A DNA stretch of 64,000 nucleotides from Haloterrigena alkaliphila. GTDB lineage: Archaea > Halobacteriota > Halobacteria > Halobacteriales > Natrialbaceae. This document shows, in pieces, positions 17,848-27,329 of this stretch. Each line of letters begins with the position of its first letter. Positions within the stretch are counted from its first letter, which is position 1. The position numbers were made by a program, and so were the translations under genes. The notes beneath the pieces were generated by a model, which saw only the letters and a list, made by a program, of their open reading frames with translations, searched no databases and had not been told where the DNA came from. The stretch is from the NCBI RefSeq assembly GCF_017352155.2, contig NZ_CP071462.1, positions 1,922,001 to 1,986,000 of the forward strand. Direction: 5' to 3'.

Positions 17848-18243
17848 CTACTTCCCGATACCGGGAACGAAAACGGGCTGATCGCTCTCGAGGAGCACCG
17901 ACTGCGTTACGCTTCCGAACAGTACCTTTCCCGACGGAGTGCGTTTTCGCCCGGCGACGCAAATCGCATCTCCATCTCGTTCCCTTGCGAACTCGACAAT
18001 GTTTTGGGCCGGATCGCCGCTGGATTCGCGAACGTCGACCTCGATACCGTGATCAGCGAGCCGGTCTCGAGCCGCTTTCACCGACTCGAGCTGGTGTGCG
18101 GACGCTCCCTCCGGATTGTCCTCGAATACGTGCAGGAGCGTCACGCTGGTGGTCAGTCCCGACGTCGCCAGCCCGACGAGTAGGTCCGCTTGCTCGATCG
18201 CTCGCTCCTCGTTCGTACCGATACCGGCTACGATTTCGTACAT
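17848..18243 (-). CDS. Universal stress protein (UspA family)
   Basis: A 131-residue single-domain USP with a Rossmann-like alpha/beta fold. The nucleotide-binding signature GRKRTPSGKVLFGSVTQSVL keeps the G-x2-G-x9-G(S/T) pattern approximately. Haloarchaea encode many such proteins, often beside transporters. It is convergent with the M24 gene and downstream of the hydratase on the same strand. Its role is not deducible. Confidence 0.85.
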   Translation of the reverse strand: MYEIVAGIGTNEERAIEQADLLVGLATSGLTTSVTLLHVFEDNPEGASAHQLESVKAARDRLADHGIEVDVRESSGDPAQNIVEFARERDGDAICVAGRKRTPSGKVLFGSVTQSVLLESDQPVFVPGIGK

Positions 18244-18384
18244 GACTCGAGTATTCGGGGCATAGATACATTAAACCTCGTTCCGGCGGACGGAGACTGC
18301 AGGGCCAACGCCCGTAAGCGGCGTACTATTACGCGCTGAGCGGTCTCTGATTCAAAGCGAACGATTGTTCGTCCGTACAGGGTG

Positions 18385-19182
18385 TCAGGTTCCTCGCACA
18401 GTTACCGTTCCGAAGGTAGCGAACTGAACCTCGATGAAATCATCGGGGGCGAGAGGGATGAGGGGAGTGACCGAACCGGTCAGCACGATATCGCCCGCTT
18501 CCAATCGATCGTCACGGTCGCGAAGCGATCGCGCGAGCCAGCGTACCGCATTACAGGGGTGGCCGAGTACGTCGGCGCCGACACCCGTCGCTTCCTGAAC
18601 GCCGTTCTTTCGAACTCGTATCCCCTCCAGAGCAAGGTTCGTGTCGAGCGAGGAGGGATCGAAGATTCGGTCCCCGCAGATTACGCGACCAGAGAGCGCG
18701 TTGTCGGCAATCGCTTCCGCTGCGGTGACGTTCCAACCGTCGATGCGGGAATCAACGATTTCGATGACCGGGACGACGGCTTTCGTCGCCGTTAGAATCT
18801 CGGCCGTCGTGACCGGTCCAGTAATCGGTTCCTCGAGACGGATCGCCAGTTCTGCTTCAACCTTCGGTTCGATGAGCGGTTCGAGATTGATTCTCCCGTC
18901 CGATTGGAGCGTGTCCGCGAGGAGGTGTCCGTACGCGGGTTCGTTGATGTCCAGTTCATTCTGAATTGCTTCGGAGGTGAAGCCGACCTTGTATCCGACG
19001 CGGGGACCTTCACCGGATCGACGTCGTTCCGTTACTGCTTTCTGAAGGCGATACGCATCCGATAGCGTCAATTCGTATTTCTCTCGGAGCGGTGAGAGAG
19101 GAGTCCCGGAACGGTATGCTCCATAGAGCGACGACGCAATCTCTTTTTGCTCCTCGGAGTTGTCTTCCATCGTCCGATACAC
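18385..19182 (-). CDS. 2-keto-4-pentenoate hydratase / 4-oxalocrotonate decarboxylase family enzyme
   Basis: A 265-residue member of the MhpD/DmpE/DmpH branch of the fumarylacetoacetase-like fold. Visible marks are VGYKVGFTSEAIQ, IEPKVEAELAIRL (metal-binding acidic residues), EIVDSRIDGW and AIADNALSG. These enzymes hydrate 2-oxopent-4-enoate or decarboxylate 2-oxo-3-hexenedioate in meta-cleavage pathways, using Mg2+. No aldolase, dehydrogenase or ring-cleavage dioxygenase is present in the window, so the upstream substrate is open. It is divergent from the ABC importer. ATG 19170 (MEDN) is an alternative start. Confidence 0.82.
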   Translation of the reverse strand: MYRTMEDNSEEQKEIASSLYGAYRSGTPLSPLREKYELTLSDAYRLQKAVTERRRSGEGPRVGYKVGFTSEAIQNELDINEPAYGHLLADTLQSDGRINLEPLIEPKVEAELAIRLEEPITGPVTTAEILTATKAVVPVIEIVDSRIDGWNVTAAEAIADNALSGRVICGDRIFDPSSLDTNLALEGIRVRKNGVQEATGVGADVLGHPCNAVRWLARSLRDRDDRLEAGDIVLTGSVTPLIPLAPDDFIEVQFATFGTVTVRGT

Positions 19183-19322
19183 GACCTGTCAGAGCATAAA
19201 ATTCAGTGCTGCGGACGACCGCTCACCGCCTGCTACGGTGGTTGGAGCGTCGCACTAACCACTCATTCATTCCAATCCACTCCCGGATAAATAATAGTGT
19301 TGTGTGTTAACATCCCCAAACA

Positions 19323-19329
19323 CTTAATA
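19323..19329 (+). promoter_or_regulatory. TATA box of the ABC importer operon
   Basis: CTTAATA at 19323-19329 lies 24-30 bases before ATG 19353, the spacing of a leaderless haloarchaeal transcript, and helps choose ATG 19353 over the upstream GTG 19338. Confidence 0.5.
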
Positions 19330-19352
19330 TCCGATGTGTGAATATAGGTAGC

Positions 19353-20615
19353 ATGGCATGGGATGCCGATGATGTACGGCGACGAGATGTCTTGAAGACA
19401 AGTGGTGCATTAAGTGCTGCCGGGCTCACTGGACTGGCCGGATGTGCCGGGACTCCCGGTGAACAGGACACGGAGTTGGGTGACGAGATCCACATCGGAC
19501 TCGTAGAACCGCTCAGCGGCGTGTACGCGAACCTCGGACAGGCAGAGATCGAGGGTGCGCAACTCGCGATACAGGATCTGGAGGAGGAGTTCGATATCAC
19601 AATCGAAACGACCGAGGCGGACACCGAGGCCGACCCAGACACGGGCGTTCGCCGCATTGAGGAACTCGTCACGCAGGACGGGATCGACGCCGCGTTCGGC
19701 GGGGTCTCCTCGTCGGTAGCGATCGCTATGGGACAGTGGGCGTCACGAAACGACCTCGCGTACATCGCGTCCGGGAGCCACTCGGACGCGACGACTGGCG
19801 GGGACTGCGGTCAGTACATGTGGCGGACCGCGAGTTCAAATACGATGCTTGCGCGAACGGCCGGAGCAGCGATGGCCGATCACGCTGACTCGTGGACGCT
19901 CGTCTATGCCGATTATACCTGGGGTCAAACAGCTCGAGACGCTGTTTCCGAAGTACTCCAAAACGAAGGTGCGGAGGTCGTCGACACGATATCGGTCCCG
20001 TTGGGTGCGGGAGACTATTCTTCTGCACTCAATCGAGTCCAGAATTCCGGTGCCGAAGCGATGGGGAATATCACCGCCGGTGCTGACACGACTCGGTTGT
20101 GTCAACAGTACCTCGATAGCGGTCTCGCAAGCGAGATGAAAACCGGAGGCGTACTACTCGAAGACGAAGTCATGTGGTCGCTGGGTCCGGAGGGAGTCGC
20201 TCAAATGGGTGTCTGGGCCACAGTCTGGAACCCTGCCTATCAGGAGGGGCAGATGGGAGATTTCGTCGAGCGCATACGGAACGAGTACCAGAAGACGGCC
20301 TACTCCCGGCATTACTTGGGGTACACGTCGATGGACCAACTTGTTCGCGCGGCGATCCGGGCAGAGTCCACGGCTGCGGCCGATATCGCCGGTGAGCTTA
20401 ACGGACACGACTACTCCGACGTCGGACTTCTGGATGGAACCCAAGCGTGGCGAGAATGCGACCACCAGAACGAGAAACCGACGTACGCTGTTCAGGCGAA
20501 GTCGGCCGACGATATGGTCGACGAGGACGGCGAGCGGATCTGGTTCGAACAAGTGGCAAAGCGCTCTGGGGAAGAAGTTATGCGATCGTGCGACGAGACC
20601 GGTTGCGACCTGTAG
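19353..20615 (+). CDS. ABC transporter substrate-binding Tat lipoprotein (LivK/amide-binding type)
   Basis: About 420 residues. The N-terminus has a twin-arginine motif RRRDVLK and a lipobox ending at Cys31 (GLAGC), so it is a Tat-exported, lipid-anchored binding protein. The rest is a type-I periplasmic binding fold (HIGLVEPLSGVYANLGQAEIEGA, TLVYADYTWGQ, YLGYTSMDQLVRAA) of the branched-chain amino acid/urea/short-amide family. It heads the importer operon livHMGF. Conserved Cys in GGDCGQYMW and RECDH are as in haloarchaeal relatives. The substrate is unknown; by context an organic acid or amide is possible. Confidence 0.88.
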   Translation: MAWDADDVRRRDVLKTSGALSAAGLTGLAGCAGTPGEQDTELGDEIHIGLVEPLSGVYANLGQAEIEGAQLAIQDLEEEFDITIETTEADTEADPDTGVRRIEELVTQDGIDAAFGGVSSSVAIAMGQWASRNDLAYIASGSHSDATTGGDCGQYMWRTASSNTMLARTAGAAMADHADSWTLVYADYTWGQTARDAVSEVLQNEGAEVVDTISVPLGAGDYSSALNRVQNSGAEAMGNITAGADTTRLCQQYLDSGLASEMKTGGVLLEDEVMWSLGPEGVAQMGVWATVWNPAYQEGQMGDFVERIRNEYQKTAYSRHYLGYTSMDQLVRAAIRAESTAAADIAGELNGHDYSDVGLLDGTQAWRECDHQNEKPTYAVQAKSADDMVDEDGERIWFEQVAKRSGEEVMRSCDETGCDL

Positions 20616-20677
20616 TGACTTCCGAAACCGAAACACCTAACAAGCTTTTTAGCTAGATACCCCTGTAAACACAGAAC

Positions 20678-21721
20678 ATGGCAAATGATATGCTGTCACA
20701 TGATCAGTGGATAGGACACGTCGCTAGTACGTTTTCTAACATGACGACGACGTGGAGAGTAATCTACGCGCTTTTGGGGCTCTGGGTACTCCTGACGATC
20801 GCAGTCAAACCGGGATTGTTCGCCACTCAGCTCATCAGTGGCTTAGTGTACGGGATGATCCTCGTCATGATCGCGCTCGGGTTAACATTGATTCTGGGCC
20901 TGATGGGCGTGATTAACTTCGCACATGGCGCGTTCTTCATGCTCGGGGCGTATCTCGCGTATGCGATCGTCGCTCAATCCGGATTATCGATCTGGATCGC
21001 ACTAATCGCGGCACCGATCGGTGTCGGTGTCCTCGGTGTTCTCGTCGAGAGGTTTCTCCTCAGACGCCTCTACGGGACGGAACCGATCAACGGACTACTG
21101 CTCACGTTCGGACTCGCGTTGATGATCGAGGAATCGATCCGCTTTATTTGGGGATCGTCGCCCATGTCGTACTCCGCCGACATCCTGACTGAGCCCGTTC
21201 CGCTCCTCGTGACCCAGATTGCCGGAATACGAGTGTTCACTACGATCGTCGGGATCATATCAGTGACAGCGATCTACCTGTTGATCGTTCGAACGGATTT
21301 CGGGCTCTCAATTCGTGCCGGTGTACAAGACCCTGAGATGACGGAACTCGTCGGCGAAAACTTGCCGATCAAATTCACGTTCCTGTTCTTCATCGGGTCC
21401 GCCCTCGCCGGCCTCGCGGGCGTTCTTCGAGGTGCCGAAACCGGGATCGATCCGGGGATGGCTTCGCTGTTCATTATCCTGGTATTCGTGGTGATCGTTG
21501 TCGGCGGAATCGGGAGTTTCTTCGGAAGCGTTGCTGGAGGACTCCTCATCGGGACGGCTATGTTTCTCGTACCGACGATGCTCAACACGCTCGCGACCAC
21601 TACGGGAATCTCATGGATCAATCTCCAGGGCGTCCGACGAGTCGTTCCGTTCGTCGTGATGATCGTCGTACTACTCGCTAGACCACGCGGTCTCTTCGGA
21701 GAGGAGGGGTTCTTGGAATGA
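20678..21721 (+). CDS. livH: ABC importer permease, LivH type
   Basis: A 347-residue, highly hydrophobic protein with about 8 membrane segments. It carries LivH signatures (ISGLVYGMILVMIALGLTLI, GVINFAHGAFFMLGAY, GSALAGLAGVLRG). It forms the membrane channel with LivM. It starts 62 bases after the binding-protein stop. The N-terminus has about 25 extra polar residues before the first hydrophobic segment. Confidence 0.92.
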   Translation: MANDMLSHDQWIGHVASTFSNMTTTWRVIYALLGLWVLLTIAVKPGLFATQLISGLVYGMILVMIALGLTLILGLMGVINFAHGAFFMLGAYLAYAIVAQSGLSIWIALIAAPIGVGVLGVLVERFLLRRLYGTEPINGLLLTFGLALMIEESIRFIWGSSPMSYSADILTEPVPLLVTQIAGIRVFTTIVGIISVTAIYLLIVRTDFGLSIRAGVQDPEMTELVGENLPIKFTFLFFIGSALAGLAGVLRGAETGIDPGMASLFIILVFVVIVVGGIGSFFGSVAGGLLIGTAMFLVPTMLNTLATTTGISWINLQGVRRVVPFVVMIVVLLARPRGLFGEEGFLE

Positions 21722-21790
21722 ATTGCACGAACGAGTTAGATGGGACCACAGCACGATCAGTGGACACTCCCCTTCAAACAGTGATTACCC

Positions 21791-22870
21791 ATGAGTGAGA
21801 AAACACAGACACGGAAAGAACAGTTCAGAGAGTTCATCAACGGGTCACTCTCGATAGCGGAACGGCGGATCGACGTCGCCGTTATCGCGGGATTGATAGC
21901 GGTCGCGGTTGCCATGCCGACCGTCGCAAGCGTTCTGATGGGATATCCCGGCGTGGCGTCAAACGTGCTCATCTGGATGCTGTTCGCCGTCTCGTTCAAC
22001 CTCCTCCTCGGATACACCGGTCTCCTGTCGTTCGGGCACGCGATGTTCCTCGGCGGTTCGATGTACATTGTTGCCATCGTCATGACGCAGTTCGGACCCG
22101 GGATGATCGTCCTCGGGATTCCTCTCGCCCTCGCTCTTATAGGCCTCCTTGCCTACGGGATCGGTCGGCTCATCGTTCAAAAAGGCGAGATCTATTTCGC
22201 CCTCTTGACGATCGCGTTCGGTGAAGTCGTCTGGTACATCGCGAACTCGAATCCCGGCGGGGTGACCGGTGGAGACGACGGTATCGCCAGCGGCCTCCTT
22301 CCACCCCTCGTGGAGTCATACCGCGGAATCTTGACTATCGAACTCGGTTCGTTCATCGTTTCCATTTACTGGGCCATCGCCGCCGTCTTCGTCGTCGCGA
22401 CATACTTGCTGTTCCGAATCGTTCGTTCGCCGTTTGGACGGACGCTCATCACCATCAGAGAAAATGAACAGCTTGCTCGAAGCATAGGGGTGAACACGCG
22501 ACGCTACAAGATTAACGCGTTCATGCTCAGCGCAGTGTTCAGCGCAGTCGCCGGAATAATGCTTCTGATCGTCAACCAGAGCGTCGCGACAAGTTACCTC
22601 TACTGGGAAACGAGCGGCGAAGTCGTTATGATGACGATCGTCGGTGGACTGAGTAGCTTCGCCGGACCAATGTTCGGGGCGTTCCTCTGGTTCCTCGGAT
22701 CGGAGTTCCTCAGCGGATGGCAGGCTATTGGTGCCCTCCGCCACTACTGGCAGTTCGGGTTCGGTCTGTTGTTCATCATCATCATCCTCGTTGAACCCCG
22801 AAAGGGCGGCTGGGGAGCGATCAAGAAGGCGGTCCGCTGGGCGGCGAACAAACTTCTCGGAGGAAACTAA
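21791..22870 (+). CDS. livM: ABC importer permease, LivM type
   Basis: A 359-residue multi-pass membrane protein with the LivM motifs VSFNLLLGYTGLLSFGHAMF, GEIYFALLTIAFGEV and GRTLITIRENEQLARSIGV (the EAA-like cytoplasmic loop that contacts the ATPases). It is the partner of LivH. It begins 69 bases after livH and ends 1 base before livG. Confidence 0.92.
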   Translation: MSEKTQTRKEQFREFINGSLSIAERRIDVAVIAGLIAVAVAMPTVASVLMGYPGVASNVLIWMLFAVSFNLLLGYTGLLSFGHAMFLGGSMYIVAIVMTQFGPGMIVLGIPLALALIGLLAYGIGRLIVQKGEIYFALLTIAFGEVVWYIANSNPGGVTGGDDGIASGLLPPLVESYRGILTIELGSFIVSIYWAIAAVFVVATYLLFRIVRSPFGRTLITIRENEQLARSIGVNTRRYKINAFMLSAVFSAVAGIMLLIVNQSVATSYLYWETSGEVVMMTIVGGLSSFAGPMFGAFLWFLGSEFLSGWQAIGALRHYWQFGFGLLFIIIILVEPRKGGWGAIKKAVRWAANKLLGGN

Positions 22871-22871
22871 T

Positions 22872-23684
22872 ATGGCAGAAACGATCGACACGGAACGAAC
22901 ACACGACACGGAATCAGACGTCATTCTCGAGACGCACGGCCTCACCAAAAAGTTCGGCGAGGTCGTCGCCAACGACGACATCTCGATCAGCGTCAAGGAC
23001 GACGAACTTCGCTCGATAATCGGTCCGAACGGTGCTGGAAAGACGACGTTCTTCAACCAGATCGCAGGCGTCCTGCCAGCGACATCGGGGACGGTCCACT
23101 TCCGAGGTGAAGATATCACCGAACTATCCATCGAAGAGCGCTCGCAGCTCGGCATCGGTCGGTCCTACCAGAGCAACGAGGTGTTTTTCGATCGGACCGT
23201 CTTCGAGAACGTTCGAGTAGCAGCGCAAACAGCCGAAGTCGGCGATTTCAGCTTCAATGTGTTCTCTCGCGCTCGTAATTACCAGCAAGATCGAGCCGAA
23301 GAGATCCTCGAACAACTCCGCCTGTGGGACAAACGCGATACGACAGCAGAGAACCTCTCGCACGGCGACCAGCGTCGTCTCGGAATCGCGATCGCGATCG
23401 CGACGGACCCAGATCTCCTGTTGCTCGACGAGCCGACCAGTGGAATGGGTCCGGAGGCGACCGAGGAGACGGCGGAGCTTATTGAAGACATCAGAAACGA
23501 TCTCGGAATCGCCATAGTACTGATTGAACACGACATGAGCGTCGTGATGGGAATCAGCGACCGTATCACCGTGCTCTACAACGGTGACCACATCGCGACA
23601 GGTTCCCCCGAGGAAATCCGGACCGACGAAGCCGTACAGGACGCGTACCTCGGTGGAATGAAAGAGGAGGAACTAGAGCTATGA
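22872..23684 (+). CDS. livG: ABC importer ATPase, LivG type
   Basis: 270 residues from ATG 22872, right after the livM stop; the longer upstream frame lies inside livM. It has Walker A GPNGAGKTT, signature NLSHGDQRRLGIAIA and Walker B LLLLDEPTSGM, then the LivG C-terminal tail (VLYNGDHIATGSPEEIRTD, VQDAYLGG). It hydrolyses ATP with LivF to drive import. Its end overlaps livF (ATGA). Confidence 0.93.
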   Translation: MAETIDTERTHDTESDVILETHGLTKKFGEVVANDDISISVKDDELRSIIGPNGAGKTTFFNQIAGVLPATSGTVHFRGEDITELSIEERSQLGIGRSYQSNEVFFDRTVFENVRVAAQTAEVGDFSFNVFSRARNYQQDRAEEILEQLRLWDKRDTTAENLSHGDQRRLGIAIAIATDPDLLLLDEPTSGMGPEATEETAELIEDIRNDLGIAIVLIEHDMSVVMGISDRITVLYNGDHIATGSPEEIRTDEAVQDAYLGGMKEEELEL

Positions 23685-24388
23685 ACATCGTTGAAATCGA
23701 GAATCTCAACGCAGGGTACGGAACCGGACAGGTGCTGTTCGACGTTTCGCTCGAGATCGAGGAAGGCGAAGTCGTCTCGCTACTCGGACGGAACGGTGCC
23801 GGAAAATCGACGATGATGCGCTGCGTGGCCGGTGCGAAACCGCCGCACATCCAGAGCGGCACGGTCCGGGTCAATGGTGAGGACATCACTGACCTCGCAA
23901 CGCATAAGCGAACGAGCAAGGGAATCGGATACGTTCCGGAAGAACGCCGAGTCTGGCCGGGGCTAACGATCTCGGAAAACATCAGAATGGCCATCAACAA
24001 CACATCGGATCCGATGAGTCTCGACGAGGTACTCTCGTACTTCCCGCGACTCCAAGAACTCGAGGACAAAGCAGCGCGAAACCTCAGCGGCGGTGAACAG
24101 CAGATGCTCGCAATCGGTCGCGCGTTGGCCAGCAACCCCGACGTCATGCTCATGGACGAACCGAGCGAAGGGCTCGCACCGTACATCGTCCGCGACGTCG
24201 AACAGGTCATCCGACAGCTCAATGAGGAGGAGGGGCTCACGATCTTCCTCGTCGAACAGAACGTCGTTATGGCGATGGACGTCAGCGACCGACACTACTT
24301 CCTCGATCAGGGGGAGATAGTCGACGAGATGACGCCGGGCAAACTCCAAGAGAATCCGGAGATCCGACAGCGGTACCTGAGTGTCTGA
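23681..24388 (+). CDS. livF: ABC importer ATPase, LivF type
   Basis: A 235-residue ATPase with Walker A GRNGAGKST, signature NLSGGEQQMLAIGRALASNP, Walker B VMLMDEPSEGLAP and the typical LivF end (NPEIRQRYLSV). It overlaps livG by 4 bases and completes a five-gene importer. It is convergent with the cupin gene 46 bases away. Confidence 0.93.
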   Translation: MNIVEIENLNAGYGTGQVLFDVSLEIEEGEVVSLLGRNGAGKSTMMRCVAGAKPPHIQSGTVRVNGEDITDLATHKRTSKGIGYVPEERRVWPGLTISENIRMAINNTSDPMSLDEVLSYFPRLQELEDKAARNLSGGEQQMLAIGRALASNPDVMLMDEPSEGLAPYIVRDVEQVIRQLNEEEGLTIFLVEQNVVMAMDVSDRHYFLDQGEIVDEMTPGKLQENPEIRQRYLSV

Positions 24389-24434
24389 CCCGTCGCTATC
24401 GACATTTCGTCCGAACGGGGACGAGAGAAGGGAG

Positions 24435-24851
24435 TTACTTTTCGCCGTCGATCAGATTTCCGTCCTCATCGACGGTGTACGTGTCGCCGTTGATGATCGC
24501 CGGCGAGTGAACGAACATCGCCCGAAACGTTCCATCGGCGTCGTCCGGGTTTCTCGGGTAATGCGGAACTCCCGGCGGAATGAAGACGAGGTGCTCGTCG
24601 GCGTGGCATGGCACCGCTTCGCCGTCGACGACGATTTCACCCTCGCCTTCGAGTCCGTAGAACGTCTCACCGCTGTATCGATGGACGTGTCGCGTCACGG
24701 ATTCGCCGGAATCCACGTGGATGATTCCCTGATCGAACATCTGCGTATCGTCTTGATCGGTATTCATCAGGAACTGTATCCCGATACCGAGCCGATTCCG
24801 GATGGGAGGTTCATCGACGTCGTATAATTGGTACGATTTCGAGTGATCCAT
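24435..24851 (-). CDS. Cupin-domain protein
   Basis: A 138-residue single cupin. Motif 1 HVHRYSGETFYGLEGEGE gives His-x-His and Glu as metal ligands; motif 2 FIPPGVPHYPRN gives the last His. Such small cupins are dioxygenases, isomerases or sensors in catabolic clusters. It is the last gene of a minus-strand set after an amidohydrolase and an MBL-fold hydrolase, so it likely handles the same substrate. The reaction cannot be named. Confidence 0.82.
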   Translation of the reverse strand: MDHSKSYQLYDVDEPPIRNRLGIGIQFLMNTDQDDTQMFDQGIIHVDSGESVTRHVHRYSGETFYGLEGEGEIVVDGEAVPCHADEHLVFIPPGVPHYPRNPDDADGTFRAMFVHSPAIINGDTYTVDEDGNLIDGEK

Positions 24852-24943
24852 GCAGACCGTCTCTCGAATAGGTGCTCTATCATGTTATAAGTTGCCGTGA
24901 TAGATGTTATCTCTCATCCGAATGCTATAGCAACCATCTGCGA

Positions 24944-25858
24944 TTATTGGCGGTCGAGATACCCGAGTACGCCGCGAACGTTCATCCGAATCTCCGATAC
25001 GGCGTTCTCTTCCCCCCACAGATCGACGACGTCGGTTCGTTGCGGGAAGTACTCGATAACGGCCTCGTCATCCTCGAGTTCCGCTCGCTTTTCTCTAATC
25101 TCGTCGACCCACTCTTTCAGTAGTTCTTCGTACTCGGAGAGAGCGCGATCCACGTCCGCCCGGGGTCCGAAGTGGGTATACAGTAACATATCGGGATCGA
25201 GATCACGGAGCAAGTCGATATCCGCTAGCGCCCCCTCGAGATCGAACTGGGTAGGTGGCGTCGTCGGTTGGACTCGATCCAGCTCCGGAACGTAGATTCC
25301 GGCAGCGTCGCCGGCGAATACGGCGTCCGATCGGCGATCGTAGTACACTGCCTGATGCTTAGCGTGTCCTGGTGCATGATGGACTTCGAGGTTGCGGTCG
25401 CCGAGATCGATCACGTCGCCGTCTTCTAACCCTGATACCCGGTCCTCGTCAATGGGAACCGGTTCGACGTAGAACTTCCACCGCTCACCGACAGCTTGCT
25501 TCGTTCCGGCGACGAGCTGGGACGGATCGACGAGATGACGAGCCCCCCGTTCGTAGGTCATCACGGTCGCGTTCGGACATTCGCGTGCAAGAAAACCGGC
25601 ACCCCCGGCGTGATCCAAGTGTACGTGCGTCGGTGCGATAACTTCGACGTCCTCGTACTCGATTCCGATCTCGTCGAGAGCCTCGAGAATACGTTCGTAT
25701 CGCTTTCCGACACCCGTTTCGATCACGGCGGGGCGATCCCCATCGAGAATGTACGCACATCCCATCGACGGGACGTTGTAGACGTCCAGATCGATGTAGT
25801 ACGTATCCTCGCAGTGCGTCGGGTCGACCTCGTAAAGAAACGATGAATCCATATCCAT
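24944..25858 (-). CDS. MBL-fold metallohydrolase (glyoxalase II-like)
   Basis: A 304-residue metallo-beta-lactamase-fold protein. THVHLDHAGG is the HxHxDH zinc motif; APGHAKHQ, FAGDAAGI and LYTHFGP supply the remaining ligands. It could hydrolyse a thioester, lactone or similar bond. It lies 92 bases upstream of the cupin gene on the same strand. Residues after about 230 form a helical tail (EYEELLKEWVDEIREKRAEL), common in haloarchaeal members. Confidence 0.87.
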   Translation of the reverse strand: MDMDSSFLYEVDPTHCEDTYYIDLDVYNVPSMGCAYILDGDRPAVIETGVGKRYERILEALDEIGIEYEDVEVIAPTHVHLDHAGGAGFLARECPNATVMTYERGARHLVDPSQLVAGTKQAVGERWKFYVEPVPIDEDRVSGLEDGDVIDLGDRNLEVHHAPGHAKHQAVYYDRRSDAVFAGDAAGIYVPELDRVQPTTPPTQFDLEGALADIDLLRDLDPDMLLYTHFGPRADVDRALSEYEELLKEWVDEIREKRAELEDDEAVIEYFPQRTDVVDLWGEENAVSEIRMNVRGVLGYLDRQ

Positions 25859-26081
25859 TCGAACGGATCACTTCAAGAGTAAAAAGTCTAGTAGTCCGCT
25901 CGGTATCGGGGTGCTCGAGTCTCGGTCGACTCACAACTACCATCGGTTTCCACTGGCGCTACCGTACGCTGACCGTTGCTTTCCTGCCGGAACGCTGCGT
26001 CGCCATTTTCCCCCGATGCGTACCTTGGGCTCTGGGACGGCCGACTCTCCGTCCAGCCGCGAACGCATCGGGTGGTGCATT

Positions 26082-26960
26082 TCAACTATCCTCGGGAGCC
26101 GCTCGATTGTCGAGACCGAGATAGGCAGCAGCGGTTCGATAGAAGATATCACGGACCGCCGTCCGAGGTAGATCTCGAGCGAGCAGTTCGGCGCGCTCGT
26201 CACGATACGGATACGGGATGTTCGGGAAGTCGGTCCCGTACATGATCGATTCCGAGAGTTCGACGAGCGTCTCGTCGGCGATCATAGATGGGTCGAATCC
26301 CATCGTCTCTTCAGCCGATGCGGACATCGCCATTGTCGTATCGAGATAGACGTTCGCGTTGTCTCGCGCGAGGTCAAGAAACTCTTCGACCTCGTAGGCG
26401 CCCATGTGTGCACAGCAGACTTTGAGTTCCGGATACGAATTGACGAGATCGATGAACAGGTCTACGCCGACATACGGGCTGTCCTCAAACATCGGTGCCG
26501 TACCGCCGTGGTACGTGATCGGACGATCGTACTCCACTGCCAATTCAAGTGCCGGTTCGAGCCGCGAATCGGCGGGTCGGCACTCCTGAACCGGACAGTG
26601 AATCTTCAGTCCTCGTGCCCCCTTCTCGAACGCTTCTCGGACGAGGGGCGCGACGTCTTCATCATCGGGATGAACCGTTGCGAACGGGATCAGTCGGTTT
26701 AACGAGCCTGTCTGATTGATGAGCCACTCGTTCATTTCGCTCGCGACTCCAGGCTTGTGGGCGTACGGGAGGGCGACGTACGTCGTGATACCTGCCGCCC
26801 GAAGGACGTCTTCGATCTCGGACGGGGTCGTCGGCGTCGAAAAGTCCCACCCTGCCTCGTTGCTGAGCGATCGCTGTATCGCGGCGGCGAGCCGCTCAGG
26901 AAAAAGGTGGGTGTGGACGTCGATCGCTGGACGAAAGGCGGACTGTTCTTTGGATGCCAT
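26082..26960 (-). CDS. Amidohydrolase-2 (ACMSD-like) metal-dependent hydrolase or decarboxylase
   Basis: A 292-residue TIM-barrel amidohydrolase: DVHTHLFP (HxH metal site), KIHCPVQE, ITYHGGTAP, CCAHMGAYE and the YGTDFPN Asp motif. The family includes aminocarboxymuconate-semialdehyde decarboxylase, resorcylate decarboxylases and lactonases. With the hydratase/decarboxylase at 18385 and the Liv importer it suggests catabolism of an aromatic or unsaturated dicarboxylic acid (inference). It is first gene of the minus-strand amidohydrolase/MBL/cupin set, with a 223-base gap before the MBL gene. Confidence 0.85.
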   Translation of the reverse strand: MASKEQSAFRPAIDVHTHLFPERLAAAIQRSLSNEAGWDFSTPTTPSEIEDVLRAAGITTYVALPYAHKPGVASEMNEWLINQTGSLNRLIPFATVHPDDEDVAPLVREAFEKGARGLKIHCPVQECRPADSRLEPALELAVEYDRPITYHGGTAPMFEDSPYVGVDLFIDLVNSYPELKVCCAHMGAYEVEEFLDLARDNANVYLDTTMAMSASAEETMGFDPSMIADETLVELSESIMYGTDFPNIPYPYRDERAELLARDLPRTAVRDIFYRTAAAYLGLDNRAAPEDS

Positions 26961-27329
26961 CTATCGTCCGATAGGTGGCATAGCGGTTTATCGTTGTTCG
27001 TCGCACTTCTGTCATAGGTCTCTCGACTGATCGATAGCGGTCATTATCTGATGCGGATCTGGAACGGAACTGCTGGTGATCGCGAACACTGACTCCCCAT
27101 ACGGTCAAACAGCTCGTTCTATGGCCGATTATTTCGCCCGAGCTGTGACCTCAAAGACGGCAACGGCTGATACCTCTCAAGCGCTTTTTACCGGTCTCTC
27201 CGTTCGGCTCCATAGAGTTCCCGTAGTGTTACTGTTTTTTAGCTAGTGAAGGTCGGTCACCCACCAGCCCATTCGTTTTGTGTATGATTTCGGCGGTTGA
27301 GAGTTCAGCCCTCGATCTGTTCTCTGGAC
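26961..27329. other. Intergenic region without gene
   Basis: 369 bases between the divergently read amidohydrolase start and the acetyltransferase stop. Frames here are Arg/Ser-rich and short. A pyrimidine-rich CGCTTTTTACC around 27181-27190 and TGTTTTTTAGC around 27232 resemble weak archaeal terminators. Nothing else is seen. Confidence 0.3.
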
